Program-made: the position numbers and the translations under genes
Shown here: piece after piece, positions 54,602 through 63,760 of the stretch
Layout of the letters: the number at the start of each line of letters is the position of its first letter
Position numbering within the stretch: the first letter of the stretch is position 1
Notes under the pieces: generated by a model
Database searches by the model: none
Seen by the model: the letters and a program-made list of their open reading frames with translations, nothing else
What the model was told of the DNA's origin: nothing
Assembly (NCBI GenBank): GCA_905171695.1
Contig: LR991653.1
Location: 586,258-650,257, forward strand
Source: Candidatus Methanoperedentaceae archaeon GB37
Lineage (GTDB): Archaea; Halobacteriota; Methanosarcinia; Methanosarcinales; EX4572-44
Reading direction: 5' to 3'
Length of the DNA stretch: 64,000 nt

Positions 54602-55324
54602 ATGAACTGGATGCGCAGAAGGACCGCAGAGATGGGATCGCGCCGCGAGGTGAGATACTCTGAAGAAGACTGGAAGCTACTCGAACTCCTCCGAACCCGT
54701 GCCAGAGAAACGATGGAACGCCTATCAAACAATGGAATCGAATCTCTCGCCTTCGGAAGCATTGCACGGGGTGATGTCACACCAAAGAGCGACATAGACC
54801 TCTTCGTAAGAGAGAGAATTCCATCATTCAAAATCGAACTCTGCATCGAAGAAAGAGAGATCCTCGCCCGCGTGATCACACAGGCAACCCCATTCTCACT
54901 CATCAAAGGACATCTCAAACTCACAGGCACAATCGACATCTCATTCCCACTGATAGAACCAACAGACTCCGAGATAGACTTTCACCTCCTTGCAGGCGCA
55001 GTGAACACGAGAGAACTGGAGAGAAGCGAGAGAAAGAGTGGTGTAGACAAGCGGCTCATGCTAATAAGACCTACGAGAGAAGGGCATATTGAAGACCCGA
55101 TCACAGACATCTCATCAGGCGTTCTTGCCAGAAGAATCGGAGTTTCACAGAGAATAGTTGACGAGCGAAGACGCGTCCTAACGAGAAGAAGGAGGGTCGG
55201 CATCACAGGAATGCACCTTGAACGGTGGCTTCGAGGGAACGAGTCGTTCGAAGAGGTGTTGAGCAATCTTATGAAAAGAGACGCTGCACTAAGGCGATGC
55301 GTCCATCAACGCGGTGGACTGTAA
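54602..55324 (+). CDS. nucleotidyltransferase-domain protein
   Basis: From ATG 54602 the protein has 240 residues with the nucleotidyltransferase motif FGSIARGDVTPKSDIDLF (about 51-68), the two Asp as metal ligands, and a C-terminal basic helical domain. This matches a conserved archaeal family of unknown substrate. Its end overlaps the convergent fumarase beta gene by 19 bases. Confidence 0.82.
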   Translation: MNWMRRRTAEMGSRREVRYSEEDWKLLELLRTRARETMERLSNNGIESLAFGSIARGDVTPKSDIDLFVRERIPSFKIELCIEEREILARVITQATPFSLIKGHLKLTGTIDISFPLIEPTDSEIDFHLLAGAVNTRELERSERKSGVDKRLMLIRPTREGHIEDPITDISSGVLARRIGVSQRIVDERRRVLTRRRRVGITGMHLERWLRGNESFEEVLSNLMKRDAALRRCVHQRGGL

Positions 55325-55905
55325 CGCTCTCTCGACCGCTTCAGAACCTTCTCGTAGAGATCTCTGCCCTGAGAATCGATTCCAACGATCAAAGGCCCGA
55401 AGCGATCGACTTCAAACTCCCACACAGCCTCAGCCATCCCAAGATCGAGCCAGTGCACCCCAGCAACCCGGGTTATCCTCTCAGCCGCAAGGGCGGCACA
55501 ACCACCTGGATACGCGAGATAGATACACCCCTTCTTCCTGAAGAGATCTCCTAGCCCTCTCATCCCACCCTTCCCGATGATTCCAGAGAGACTGGTACGC
55601 TCCAAGAGCTCAGGTGTGAGACCTGTCATCCGCTCGCTTGTCGTTGGACCGGCGGAGACCACCGTCCACCCGGTATTATTCTTCCTCACGAGTGGTCCAC
55701 AGTGATAGAGAACGCCCCCCGCAAGATTGAAGGGCAGCCTCTCACCGCGTGAGAGGACTTCAAGGATGCGCCTGTGTGCCTCGTCCCGCGCGGTAACGAT
55801 CCTCCCAGAGATATACAGAAGATCACCTGCGGAGAGCCTGGTGAGAGAGTCCTTCCGAATGGGTGTTCTCAAATGATGCTCCACTTTATAATCACCCTCT
55901 ATCAA
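55306..55905 (-). CDS. fumB: class I fumarate hydratase, beta subunit
   Basis: The 199 residues correspond to the C-terminal half of iron-sulfur fumarases: RTPIRKDSLTRLSAGDLLYISGRIVTARDEAH (about 9-40), HCGPLV, SAGPTTSERM (about 85-94) and KGGM. It forms the enzyme with the alpha subunit, whose stop overlaps its ATG by four bases. Last gene of the mdh-fumA-fumB operon. A tartrate-dehydratase role is a less likely alternative. Confidence 0.93.
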   Translation of the reverse strand: MIEGDYKVEHHLRTPIRKDSLTRLSAGDLLYISGRIVTARDEAHRRILEVLSRGERLPFNLAGGVLYHCGPLVRKNNTGWTVVSAGPTTSERMTGLTPELLERTSLSGIIGKGGMRGLGDLFRKKGCIYLAYPGGCAALAAERITRVAGVHWLDLGMAEAVWEFEVDRFGPLIVGIDSQGRDLYEKVLKRSRERYSPPR

Positions 55906-56723
55906 AAGAACTTTTTATGTGCCCTGCGGCTTGCCCAGCACTGGATGTTCACAGCCACTGGAAGCGATGCAGTGTGCGAGTGAGCCATCTCAACATGCAC
56001 CCCGAGCGCCGTAGTATCTCCGCCAAGACCCATGGGACCGATACCGAGCGCGTTCACAGCATCGCATAACTCCTGCTCAAACTCACTCATTGGACCGAGT
56101 GGTCGAAGTGCTGCCCGCTTGGCAAGCCTCGTTGCAAGATCTGATGAGCCACCAATCCCGACGCCAACGATAACTGGCGGACACGGCATCCCACCGGCAC
56201 TGATGATCGTTTCAAGAACGAACTTCCTGATCTCATCACTCTCAATAGGCTTAAGCATCACAAGTCGACTCATATTCTCGGAGCCAGCGCCCTTCGGATA
56301 GAGAGAGACCTCGAGAGAAGAGCCTCTGACGAGATTGAATAGGACATCGGGTAAGCCCTTGCCCGTGTTGTTGCCGGTGTTCTTTCGGGTCAGTGGGTGA
56401 ACAACGCTTGGTCGAAGTGGAACCGTCTCCGTTGCAACCGCGACAGCGTCAGCGATCGCATCCCTGATATCAAAACTGATCCGGGCATGGGTCCCGACCA
56501 CAACATCGAAGATCAGAATCCCGGTGTCCTGGCAGAGAGGAATCCTCTTCTCACGTGCAATCTCTATATTCTCAAGAATGGCTCCAAGCTGAGACCTTGC
56601 AATCGGATCAGACTCGCGCTCGAAGGCAGCTTCAAGAGCCCTCTCGACATCATCGGGAAGAGAGACCTCTGACTCCTCTATGAGTGAGACGATCTCGTCA
56701 ACAAAGGATTCACGAGTGATCAT
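55902..56723 (-). CDS. fumA: class I fumarate hydratase, alpha subunit
   Basis: The [4Fe-4S] subunit of fumarase (fumarate plus water to malate), 273 residues. Cluster ligands are likely the Cys in PLCQDTGI (about 62-69) and [13 protein letters not shown] (about 177-189), with a third in the C-terminal [29 protein letters not shown] is a conserved loop. Overlaps mdh and fumB by four bases each. Confidence 0.94.
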   Translation of the reverse strand: MITRESFVDEIVSLIEESEVSLPDDVERALEAAFERESDPIARSQLGAILENIEIAREKRIPLCQDTGILIFDVVVGTHARISFDIRDAIADAVAVATETVPLRPSVVHPLTRKNTGNNTGKGLPDVLFNLVRGSSLEVSLYPKGAGSENMSRLVMLKPIESDEIRKFVLETIISAGGMPCPPVIVGVGIGGSSDLATRLAKRAALRPLGPMSEFEQELCDAVNALGIGPMGLGGDTTALGVHVEMAHSHTASLPVAVNIQCWASRRAHKKFF

Positions 56724-57643
56724 AACTCCAGACTCGAGATAAGCGTTCGCAGAGAGTCGGTAGAGCGATGAAGAGCATCCATCGTCTCACTCTGAAGATC
56801 AAGTTCTATCACATCAAGTACGCCGCCACGCCCGAGCCTCACAGGAAGACCGATGCAGATATCCTTCAAGCCATACTTGCCATCAAGGTAGACAGAAGCA
56901 GGCATGATCCTCCTCTGATTATGGACCACGGCCTCAACCATCCTCACGATAGCAGCAGACGGGGCATAAAAAGCGCTCCCGGTCTTCAATAGATCCACGA
57001 TCTCAGCCCCGGCATTCACGGTCCGAGAGACCGATCGGCTAAGTGCATCACTCGAGAGCAACTCTCTTATCGGAATCCCTGATACCGTGGTATACTCTGG
57101 CAGAGGGAGCATCATATCGCCATGACTCCCGATGACCATCGCCTGAACATCAGTTGGAGAACAATCCAGCTCCAGCGCAATAAAATAGGCAAAACGTGCC
57201 GAGTCAAGCACGCCACCCATGCCGAGCACCCGATGGGGCTCAAAGCCAGTGTACTTGAGCGCCGCATACGTCATGAGATCGAGCGGATTGGTAACGACGA
57301 GTAGTATAGCAGAAGAAGCATACTCAACAACCTTAGAAGAGATGTCCCGTATAATGCCACTGTTGATCCGGATCAGATCATCACGGGTCATACCAGGCTT
57401 GCGGGGAAGACCAGCTGTTACAACCACCACGTCTGACGATTCAATGTCTCTATAGTCATTGGAGCCAACCACATCCACGTCAAAACCGCAGAGAGGCGCA
57501 GACTCCATGAGATCAAGCGCCTTGCCCTGTGGTAGGCCATCAACGACGTCGATCATCACGAGATCGCCGAGTTCAGACTCAGCCAGCCTCTGAACAAGAG
57601 TGGCACCGACCATGCCAGCGCCAACAACAGAGATCTTAACCAT
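56720..57643 (-). CDS. mdh: malate dehydrogenase (LDH-like type)
   Basis: The enzyme oxidises malate to oxaloacetate with NAD(P). The 307 residues have the Rossmann motif VVGAGMVGA (about 6-14), the substrate loop GLPRKPGMTRDDL (about 78-90) with Arg residues that select malate over lactate, NPLDLMTY, and the catalytic VIGSHGDMMLP (about 174-184). First gene of the operon with fumA and fumB, all linked by four-base overlaps, so malate-fumarate interconversion is expressed as one unit. Confidence 0.95.
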   Translation of the reverse strand: MVKISVVGAGMVGATLVQRLAESELGDLVMIDVVDGLPQGKALDLMESAPLCGFDVDVVGSNDYRDIESSDVVVVTAGLPRKPGMTRDDLIRINSGIIRDISSKVVEYASSAILLVVTNPLDLMTYAALKYTGFEPHRVLGMGGVLDSARFAYFIALELDCSPTDVQAMVIGSHGDMMLPLPEYTTVSGIPIRELLSSDALSRSVSRTVNAGAEIVDLLKTGSAFYAPSAAIVRMVEAVVHNQRRIMPASVYLDGKYGLKDICIGLPVRLGRGGVLDVIELDLQSETMDALHRSTDSLRTLISSLEL

Positions 57644-57694
57644 ACTGAAGATACCTCCAAGAAGAGAATAATGATGGGTATATGGTATAAATTA

Positions 57695-57767
57695 TGCTCC
57701 GATCGGGATTTGAACCCGAGTCTTCGGCTCGAAAGGCCGAAATGATTGGCCGCTACACTATCGGAGC
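57695..57767 (-). tRNA. tRNA-Glu (UUC)
   Basis: On the minus strand 73 bases fold as a tRNA: acceptor GCTCCGA / TCGGAGC, anticodon stem TTCGGC / GCCGAA with loop CTTTCGA (anticodon TTC), T loop GGTTCAAATCC and discriminator A. No intron and no encoded CCA. It follows tRNA-Gln with 11 bases between. Confidence 0.95.
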
Positions 57768-57778
57768 GGTTTTGCTGG

Positions 57779-57851
57779 TAGTCCCGGGCGGATTCGAACC
57801 GCCGTCGCCGGCTCCAAAGGCCGGCAGGATTGACCACTACCCTACGGGACT
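57779..57851 (-). tRNA. tRNA-Gln (UUG)
   Basis: On the minus strand 73 bases fold with acceptor AGTCCCG / CGGGACT, anticodon stem GCCGGC / GCCGGC with loop CTTTGGA (anticodon TTG), T loop GGTTCGAATCC and discriminator A. CCA is not encoded. It is transcribed before tRNA-Glu and downstream of tfs. Confidence 0.95.
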
Positions 57852-57897
57852 CTTCTTGCTAAGGCTCTTAACATGCATTATCTTATTTATTTTCTCC

Positions 57898-58206
57898 TCA
57901 ATCGTACTCACGCCACGTTTTACCACACTTCGTGCATCTGAAGAAGCGTGTCTCGCTCTCATCAGCGCTTCGAAGCTGTCGCAGCCACCAGTATGCAGTG
58001 TCGTTGCCGCATTCTTCGCATTTCACGTGCGTTGTTGGGAGGCCTGCATCCTCTGTGCCCTCCAGTATCGTGATCCTTCGCTCTTTGTGTTCTGTTGTTG
58101 TGGTAAAGTCTTGACCGTTCCTGGGCATCTCAGCCCCGCATCTTCGACACTTGAAGAGATTGCCTACTGGAAACATCATGCTCTTACATCGTGGGCAGAA
58201 CTGCAT
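57898..58206 (-). CDS. tfs: transcription factor S (TFS)
   Basis: TFS rescues stalled RNA polymerase by transcript cleavage. From ATG 58206 it has 102 residues with an N-terminal zinc ribbon FCPRCKSMM..FKCRRCG (about 3-24) and a C-terminal one, KCEECGNDTAYWWLRQLRSADESETRFFRCTKCG (the acidic DE pair of the catalytic loop included). A longer frame exists upstream but lacks homology. Confidence 0.94.
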   Translation of the reverse strand: MQFCPRCKSMMFPVGNLFKCRRCGAEMPRNGQDFTTTTEHKERRITILEGTEDAGLPTTHVKCEECGNDTAYWWLRQLRSADESETRFFRCTKCGKTWREYD

Positions 58207-58304
58207 ATCTCTCTTTAGACCTCCTACGAACGGATCGACATAGTTGTGCAGTTTATGGTTTAAAGCTTTCCTATTGGCTGGCTCGTGGTATACTATTGTG
58301 AGGA

Positions 58305-58775
58305 CTATGATCCTATCTCCCACTGTATGTCTCTTGAAAAGGTGGTCTGACTTCCAGAGGCATCAACCACCATCACCATTATATGCACCCTCTCACCTTT
58401 TTGAGGATATACGCCATCCTTGAAGCCTGCAACGAGAGAGTACTTGCCGGCTCCGGTATACGGTACAGATGCAGAGTTGCCAAAGAGTACTTTCTTATGT
58501 ATCTCACCGTTCACGGTTACATTTCTCCAGATTGTGGGACGCACGGTCACCCCTGGGAATTCAGCGTCATACGTCCGATCTCTCGGTCTTCGAATGCGAC
58601 TCACCGTATCAGGGGTCACATCGAACTCTTCAACAGTCACAACACTACCATTACTACCATCTCCAAGGCTCAGTTCAACTCTGACTACAGGCACCTTTTC
58701 AAAAGGACTTCTCACACAACCCGGTGTGAAGACCACCAGCATAATAAGGATAAAAAACGCTATATATCTCTTCAA
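58305..58775 (-). CDS. exported lipoprotein of unknown function
   Basis: The 156 residues start with a signal peptide and lipobox FTPGC (Cys about 20), followed by a beta-rich domain (VVRVELSLGDGSNGSVVTVEEFDV). No metal or heme motif is visible. It begins one base after the cytochrome gene, so it is part of the same operon. It may be an accessory protein of the cytochrome; the function is not known. Confidence 0.75.
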   Translation of the reverse strand: MKRYIAFFILIMLVVFTPGCVRSPFEKVPVVRVELSLGDGSNGSVVTVEEFDVTPDTVSRIRRPRDRTYDAEFPGVTVRPTIWRNVTVNGEIHKKVLFGNSASVPYTGAGKYSLVAGFKDGVYPQKGERVHIMVMVVDASGSQTTFSRDIQWEIGS

Positions 58776-58776
58776 C

Positions 58777-59466
58777 TTAGATCAAACCTCCAAAAAGACC
58801 GATAAACCTTGTAAGAACACCTCGCAAGAGCCCACCAATGCTCACAAAACCCGGTTTGCAACTCACATTAGCAAAGGAGAGATTCTCACTCGAAACACCT
58901 GAAGCCACATACCCATGGAGTGTGAGAAGAGGAGAGTCTTCCTCGAGAAACTGCGACCCCCATCTGCCGTGGCAGCGAGGACAGAGCTCCCCGATCTTCT
59001 CATCTGGGTGGACCACGTGGGGACCGCCTGGGTGACAATCGAGACATGCAGTCTGATTGGGGCGGAGATACTCTCCGTCTCTCTCGGTGTGGCACTCACT
59101 GCAGGCTACATTCGCCATTGAGAGATGGAAGTCTTTTACACTCACATTGGAGATATTAGAGTTCCTGTTTTTGGTTCCGATGTGACACCTGATGCACACC
59201 CTATCATCATGTAACCTGGCGACTGCAGGATCGATACCATCCCTTTTAATGTGCGTATGGCATGAGCTACAGGTTATCTCTGCAACACCCTTGGTACCGA
59301 GCAATACCTCATGGCACTCGGTACACATTCTACCATTGCCATGCCACTCACCAGCAAGACCTGTCATATTGGGTCGCTGGTACTCAGCAAGAGTGAGCGC
59401 CGATTGGGAGAGGATCAGAGATAGAACGAGAACGATTCCTGATACAGAGATCACTCTACAACTCAT
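58777..59466 (-). CDS. multiheme c-type cytochrome (six CxxCH)
   Basis: A secreted protein of 229 residues with a signal peptide (about 1-29) and six heme-binding CxxCH motifs: CTECH, CSSCH, CIRCH, CSECH, CLDCH and CPRCH, between about 47 and 170. The C-terminal end is hydrophobic (LLRGVLTRFIGLFGGLI) and could anchor it to a membrane. The ATG at 59466 has GGGAGAA upstream. It may carry electrons across the cell envelope, inferred from its class. CcdA in the window supports cytochrome c maturation. Confidence 0.9.
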   Translation of the reverse strand: MSCRVISVSGIVLVLSLILSQSALTLAEYQRPNMTGLAGEWHGNGRMCTECHEVLLGTKGVAEITCSSCHTHIKRDGIDPAVARLHDDRVCIRCHIGTKNRNSNISNVSVKDFHLSMANVACSECHTERDGEYLRPNQTACLDCHPGGPHVVHPDEKIGELCPRCHGRWGSQFLEEDSPLLTLHGYVASGVSSENLSFANVSCKPGFVSIGGLLRGVLTRFIGLFGGLI

Positions 59467-59495
59467 ATTACATTCTCCCAAGTTAAGGTTTAACA

Positions 59496-61115
59496 CTACT
59501 TAAACTTAAACTTTCGTGTGAGAGATGATGCTGCCACGAAGACAAAGATTGTGGTTACGATACCAGTGCTTGGGGTCTTCCCGGACTTTGCAGGTACTGG
59601 AAGTGGTGTCTCTTTGACCTCCACCACAAATGGTCTTGGTGTGGGGGTGACGATCGTTCTCATGAGCCCATCCTCGTGGGATATCTCAAGAGGTTCCACG
59701 ATCAACTCTATGGTGTTTGTCCTGCTCCTGATATTATGCCGTGAGTAGGGCAGCTGCCCAGGGTCTTCATAGAACTGCAGGAGGTCTGTCGTGCTCGTAA
59801 GTGCTGGAGGCAGGATTATGGTACCGTTTGCTGGCAACTCTAACGTGTAGGTGTGTCTCTTCGTCTCGTTCTGATAGACGATGAGAGATCTGTAGAGGTC
59901 GCCGCTGACGAGTTTAACACCCTCTGGTATATGGTCTTCTATTCTCACGACAGCAGCCTGATCTCCAGTATTTGTAGCAACAAGGCTTATCTTTACTCTG
60001 CCGTTCGGTGGAATCTTCGTTCTATCTGCAGTCTTCACCACAGATACGGATGGCCCGCTTAGAACAACGCGTGGTCTCTCAGTCTGGAGAGTGTAATTAA
60101 TATTGTTAAACTCCCAGTTCAGAACTGCTGGAGGCAGAACGTACGCACCTGGACTTCTCGCTATGCAGGGATACGATATGCTCTTGTGTGCGCCTGGTGG
60201 AAGATCGAAAGACCATCTCAAACTATAATTGGGTGGGGGGTGGAGGGGCTTTGGCAGGGCATCGGTCAGTGTGAGATTCTTAAGAGAGACGGTGCCATTG
60301 TTCAGAACGCTCAGTGTGACATAGACCTTCTCACCGATGTACGCGCGTTCTCTCACATACTTATGAGCCTCGACCCTGTGGGAACCAAGTACTTTCACGT
60401 GCACAGTATCTTCCTTTCTGTAGAGATTTCCGAAGAGATCCTCGCCTGTCACGACGCCCGTTATGTTATACGTGGCATTGTAGATACTCGCTGGAGCCTT
60501 GAATCTCACGTTTATCATCTCAGATGGGTTATTATCCTCTGAAGTGTTATCTGCCGCTATCTCGTATAGATCGTACTCTGTCTTATCCCCATTTACGGGT
60601 GTGAGATCTGTATTCAGAACCAGTCGTGCATTCTTGAGTCTTCCAGTGCCATAGTTTCGAACAGAGACGTTGATAGATATCTCCTCGCCCGCTGTATGGA
60701 GATACTTCTCTGACTGGAGTGCAATGGTGAGCCTCGGCACTCCAACGAGTCTTGACTCTATCTTTATCCACTGGTCAACAGGAACGTTCAAACGACTCGT
60801 ATTACCGATACTTGTATGCACTTCAAGAAGCGAGACATTGATACTATTATTCCACTCCACATACTCTCCAGTGCAAGTCACGTTGGATGCAAGCCGATTC
60901 CAGTCTTTATCATAGATCGTGATAAGCGCATAGTTCGAGAAGAAGTCGGTCGCCTCGATCACATAATCCCCACGAACCACCGACTCCCCTATATGGAGGA
61001 AGTGGACCTGTGGCTCCCCCCACTCGATATCACCTGAGGGAACGGCTAAAGTCGCCTCTATGAAGAAGAGAGATATAAGCAGTGATAGACCAAGAAGTAC
61101 AATAGCTCGTGTCAT
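59496..61115 (-). CDS. secreted DUF11-type repeat protein
   Basis: The 539 residues from ATG 61115 start with a signal peptide (MTRAIVLLGLSLLISLFF, cleaved near ATLA) and then several beta-sandwich domains of the DUF11/CARDB type (VRNYGTGRLKNARLVL, SVLNNGTVSLKNLTLTDALP, VATNTGDQAAVVRIEDHIPEG) with many N-glycosylation sites. The C-terminus is STGIVTTIFVFVAASSLTRKFKFK, a hydrophobic helix plus basic tail, so it is probably surface-anchored. It is the first gene of the cytochrome operon (30 bases before the cytochrome). Other ATG starts lie at 61157 and 61139. Confidence 0.8.
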   Translation of the reverse strand: MTRAIVLLGLSLLISLFFIEATLAVPSGDIEWGEPQVHFLHIGESVVRGDYVIEATDFFSNYALITIYDKDWNRLASNVTCTGEYVEWNNSINVSLLEVHTSIGNTSRLNVPVDQWIKIESRLVGVPRLTIALQSEKYLHTAGEEISINVSVRNYGTGRLKNARLVLNTDLTPVNGDKTEYDLYEIAADNTSEDNNPSEMINVRFKAPASIYNATYNITGVVTGEDLFGNLYRKEDTVHVKVLGSHRVEAHKYVRERAYIGEKVYVTLSVLNNGTVSLKNLTLTDALPKPLHPPPNYSLRWSFDLPPGAHKSISYPCIARSPGAYVLPPAVLNWEFNNINYTLQTERPRVVLSGPSVSVVKTADRTKIPPNGRVKISLVATNTGDQAAVVRIEDHIPEGVKLVSGDLYRSLIVYQNETKRHTYTLELPANGTIILPPALTSTTDLLQFYEDPGQLPYSRHNIRSRTNTIELIVEPLEISHEDGLMRTIVTPTPRPFVVEVKETPLPVPAKSGKTPSTGIVTTIFVFVAASSLTRKFKFK

Positions 61116-61211
61116 AATCTCCTTCACGTTCTCTCTCATCGACTCACACTTCATCACTTCATCAACTGTAAAGGTGTCTATACTTAGCTTTTTTCACTTT
61201 ATTCACTCGTT

Positions 61212-62054
61212 TCAACTGGTGAGTGCAGAAGCCAGCATGATGGGCTTTGAGTAATCGCCCTTGGCGCGTGATGTGTCGATAAAGACATGGTTCATCATGA
61301 CAGGTGCGCCGAGACCGTCACCGCCACCGAGTAAGACGAGCACTCGGTACATCAGGTTGCCAGTGATCCCGTCAGGTGCGATGATGAAGTTCGCGTCTCG
61401 AATGGCGTCTTCCACAAGCACAGTGTAATGCGTAGCATCAACGCCTGCTCGTTGTAGCGAGGCTGTGACGAACTCGCCCTCGGCAAGACTCTGATCAACA
61501 CGAGGGCTTCTGCCAAGATCGTCAAAGCGACCGCCTGAGAGAACACCAACGATGGGCGTGATCCCAAGGCGCTCGATGAATTCACACCCCTTCTTCGCAA
61601 GCACGAATCGCTCTGAGATCGTCTCTCCCTCATCGATTCCCACCGGTGCAAGGAAGAAGGGTCTTCCGTCAGAGGAGACTAATAGCGAGACGCGGTACAA
61701 TCGTTCCAGTCCAAAGCGCTCCTTCAAGACCCCAAGTGTTCTCTTTGACCCGAGATTGCCGCGAACAGCACCATCAATCTCGCCAGATAACAGGAGTTCA
61801 ACGAGTCTCTTTGATGGATCCTCGTCATGGACCGCTTCAAGATCAACTCCCATGAGGTCTTCCTCTCTCCCAACCAGTACCACATCGGCAAACTCGGATG
61901 CTTCCTTGGCGCTCTTCACAACCTTCTCCGGGTTCTCACTCTCAACACCGATTCCGATACGGGCGTGGTTTGACGTGGCACGATCGCGAACAAGTCTGAG
62001 AATATCCATCAGACGAGAGAGAATCTTCATCTGATAAATCCATTTCCCCCTCAT
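61212..62054 (-). CDS. mtxX: methanogenesis marker protein Mmp4/MtxX
   Basis: The 280 residues match MtxX, a phosphotransacetylase/PlsX-like protein conserved in methanogens and relatives. Seen are ARIGIGVESENPEKVVKSAK (about 31-50), IDGAVRGNLGSKRTLGVLK, VGVLSGGRFDDLGRSPRVDQSL (about 168-190) and IIAPDGITGNLMYR (about 231-244). The methyltransferase annotation attached to this family is unproven. The true start may be a later ATG at 62030 or 62009. It lies between the cytochrome operon and serA on the same strand. Confidence 0.9.
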   Translation of the reverse strand: MRGKWIYQMKILSRLMDILRLVRDRATSNHARIGIGVESENPEKVVKSAKEASEFADVVLVGREEDLMGVDLEAVHDEDPSKRLVELLLSGEIDGAVRGNLGSKRTLGVLKERFGLERLYRVSLLVSSDGRPFFLAPVGIDEGETISERFVLAKKGCEFIERLGITPIVGVLSGGRFDDLGRSPRVDQSLAEGEFVTASLQRAGVDATHYTVLVEDAIRDANFIIAPDGITGNLMYRVLVLLGGGDGLGAPVMMNHVFIDTSRAKGDYSKPIMLASALTS

Positions 62055-62124
62055 CTATCATCTTGCTTGATGCCTCTAAAGCCTTCTCTGCCAAAAGGGC
62101 GAACTGTGGGCGTGTTAGAGCGTG

Positions 62125-63702
62125 TTATAGTGTTATCTGCTGTGCGGACTTAATCCCGCTCACGGATCGTATCTCTTCCAGTATCTCGTCTGTTATTGGG
62201 GTGTCGATGTTCAGTATCATCAGAGCGTCGCTTCCCTGTCTGATTCTTCCGACCTGCATGCCTGCTATGTTGATGTTGTGTCTTCCAAGCACCACGCAGC
62301 ACGGTCCTATGATGTTTGGTCGATCCTCGTGGACTGCGAGGATCATGTTCTGGGTTGGTGCGATGTCCAGGTGGTAATCGTCTATCTGAACGATGCGATC
62401 TTCGCCGCCTACAACCGTTCCGCTCACCATTCGGGTTGTGTTGTCGTGTTCGATTATGAGGCTTATCACGTTCGGATAGTACTCCATCGTCTCTGACTTG
62501 CTCTCGGTGATCTTTATTCCTCGCTCCCTTGCAACGACTGGTGCGTTGACGTAGTTCACGCCCTCTCCAAAGACGTTCTCAAGCAAGCCTTTCATGGCGG
62601 CAATGGTCACGGTCTCAACCTCTTTCTCTGCAATCTCGCCATGGTATTGGATCGTAACTGAACTGTACGTGCCGCTGACGAGCTGAGATCCGATCCTCCC
62701 GAGTTTTTCTGCGAGCTGGATATAGGGCGTGAGTATCGTCATGAGCTCGTGGCGCACGTAGGGCATGTTTATCGCATTCTTGACAGGGCGTCCGTTGAGC
62801 GCGTTCTTGATCTCTTCTGCCACCGTCACCGCTACCTTCACCTGTGCCTCTTCAGTGGACGCTCCGAGGTGTGGTGTGACAACAACATTTTTAAGGTCGA
62901 GTAGGGGGCTACTAAGTGGTGGTTCTTCGACGAAGACGTCGAGTGCTGCACCTGCGACTCTTCCACTCTTGAGTGCATTGTAGAGCGCGTCCTCGTTGAT
63001 TATTCCACCGCGAGCACAATTTACTATGTACGCGGTTGGCTTCATCTTCTCGAACTCTTCAGCATCGATCAGATTCACCGTGTCTTTCGTTAAGGGGGTG
63101 TGAACGGTGATATAATCCGATTTACTTATAACTTCATCGAGGCTTGTGAGCTTCACTCCCAGCTCGGAAGCCCGTTCACTCGAGATAAAAGGATCGTAGG
63201 CAAGGAGATCCATCTCAAAACCTATTGCTCTCTTCGCAACCTCTGCCCCAACGCGCCCGATTCCAACAATCCCAAGTGTCTTACCGCGAAGCTCCACGCC
63301 CATGAACTTTTTACGATCCCACCGCCTTCCAACGAGGCTTGCATGCGCCTCGGGAATCTTACGCGAGACTGCGAGGATCATAGCGATCGTGTGCTCGGCA
63401 GCCGAGATGGTGTTGCCTTCAGGCGCGTTAACAACGATAACCCCTTTCCTTGTCGCGGCAGCAACATCGATGTTATCAACACCGACTCCTGCCCTGCCGA
63501 TGATCTTCAATCTCTCACCGGCTTCGATGATATCACCTGTCACCTTTGTCTGGCTTCTGACAAGAAGAGCATCATACCCGGGTATCTTCCTCTTCAGTTC
63601 ATCATGGCTCAACTCTGTTGCAACATCCACCAGAAACTCCTTGCGAAGAATCTCAAGACCTTCATCTGCAATCGGATCGCTGACAAGAACCTTCAACTCC
63701 AT
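62125..63702 (-). CDS. serA: D-3-phosphoglycerate dehydrogenase
   Basis: First step of serine synthesis. The 525 residues have the NAD-binding GIVGIGRVGAEVAKRA (about 146), the catalytic region NCARGGIINEDAL and HLGASTEEAQ (His about 283), an intervening domain (about 320-445) and a C-terminal ACT domain (DRPNIIGPCCVVLGRHNINIAGMQVGR) for allosteric control by serine. The start ATG 63702 is preferred (GAGGT 7 bases upstream) to GTG 63708. Confidence 0.96.
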   Translation of the reverse strand: MELKVLVSDPIADEGLEILRKEFLVDVATELSHDELKRKIPGYDALLVRSQTKVTGDIIEAGERLKIIGRAGVGVDNIDVAAATRKGVIVVNAPEGNTISAAEHTIAMILAVSRKIPEAHASLVGRRWDRKKFMGVELRGKTLGIVGIGRVGAEVAKRAIGFEMDLLAYDPFISSERASELGVKLTSLDEVISKSDYITVHTPLTKDTVNLIDAEEFEKMKPTAYIVNCARGGIINEDALYNALKSGRVAGAALDVFVEEPPLSSPLLDLKNVVVTPHLGASTEEAQVKVAVTVAEEIKNALNGRPVKNAINMPYVRHELMTILTPYIQLAEKLGRIGSQLVSGTYSSVTIQYHGEIAEKEVETVTIAAMKGLLENVFGEGVNYVNAPVVARERGIKITESKSETMEYYPNVISLIIEHDNTTRMVSGTVVGGEDRIVQIDDYHLDIAPTQNMILAVHEDRPNIIGPCCVVLGRHNINIAGMQVGRIRQGSDALMILNIDTPITDEILEEIRSVSGIKSAQQITL

Positions 63703-63760
63703 AGACACAACCTCAGGAAGGAGAGATGCAAGCCCATTTACTTAACACTTTTGAAGGTCT

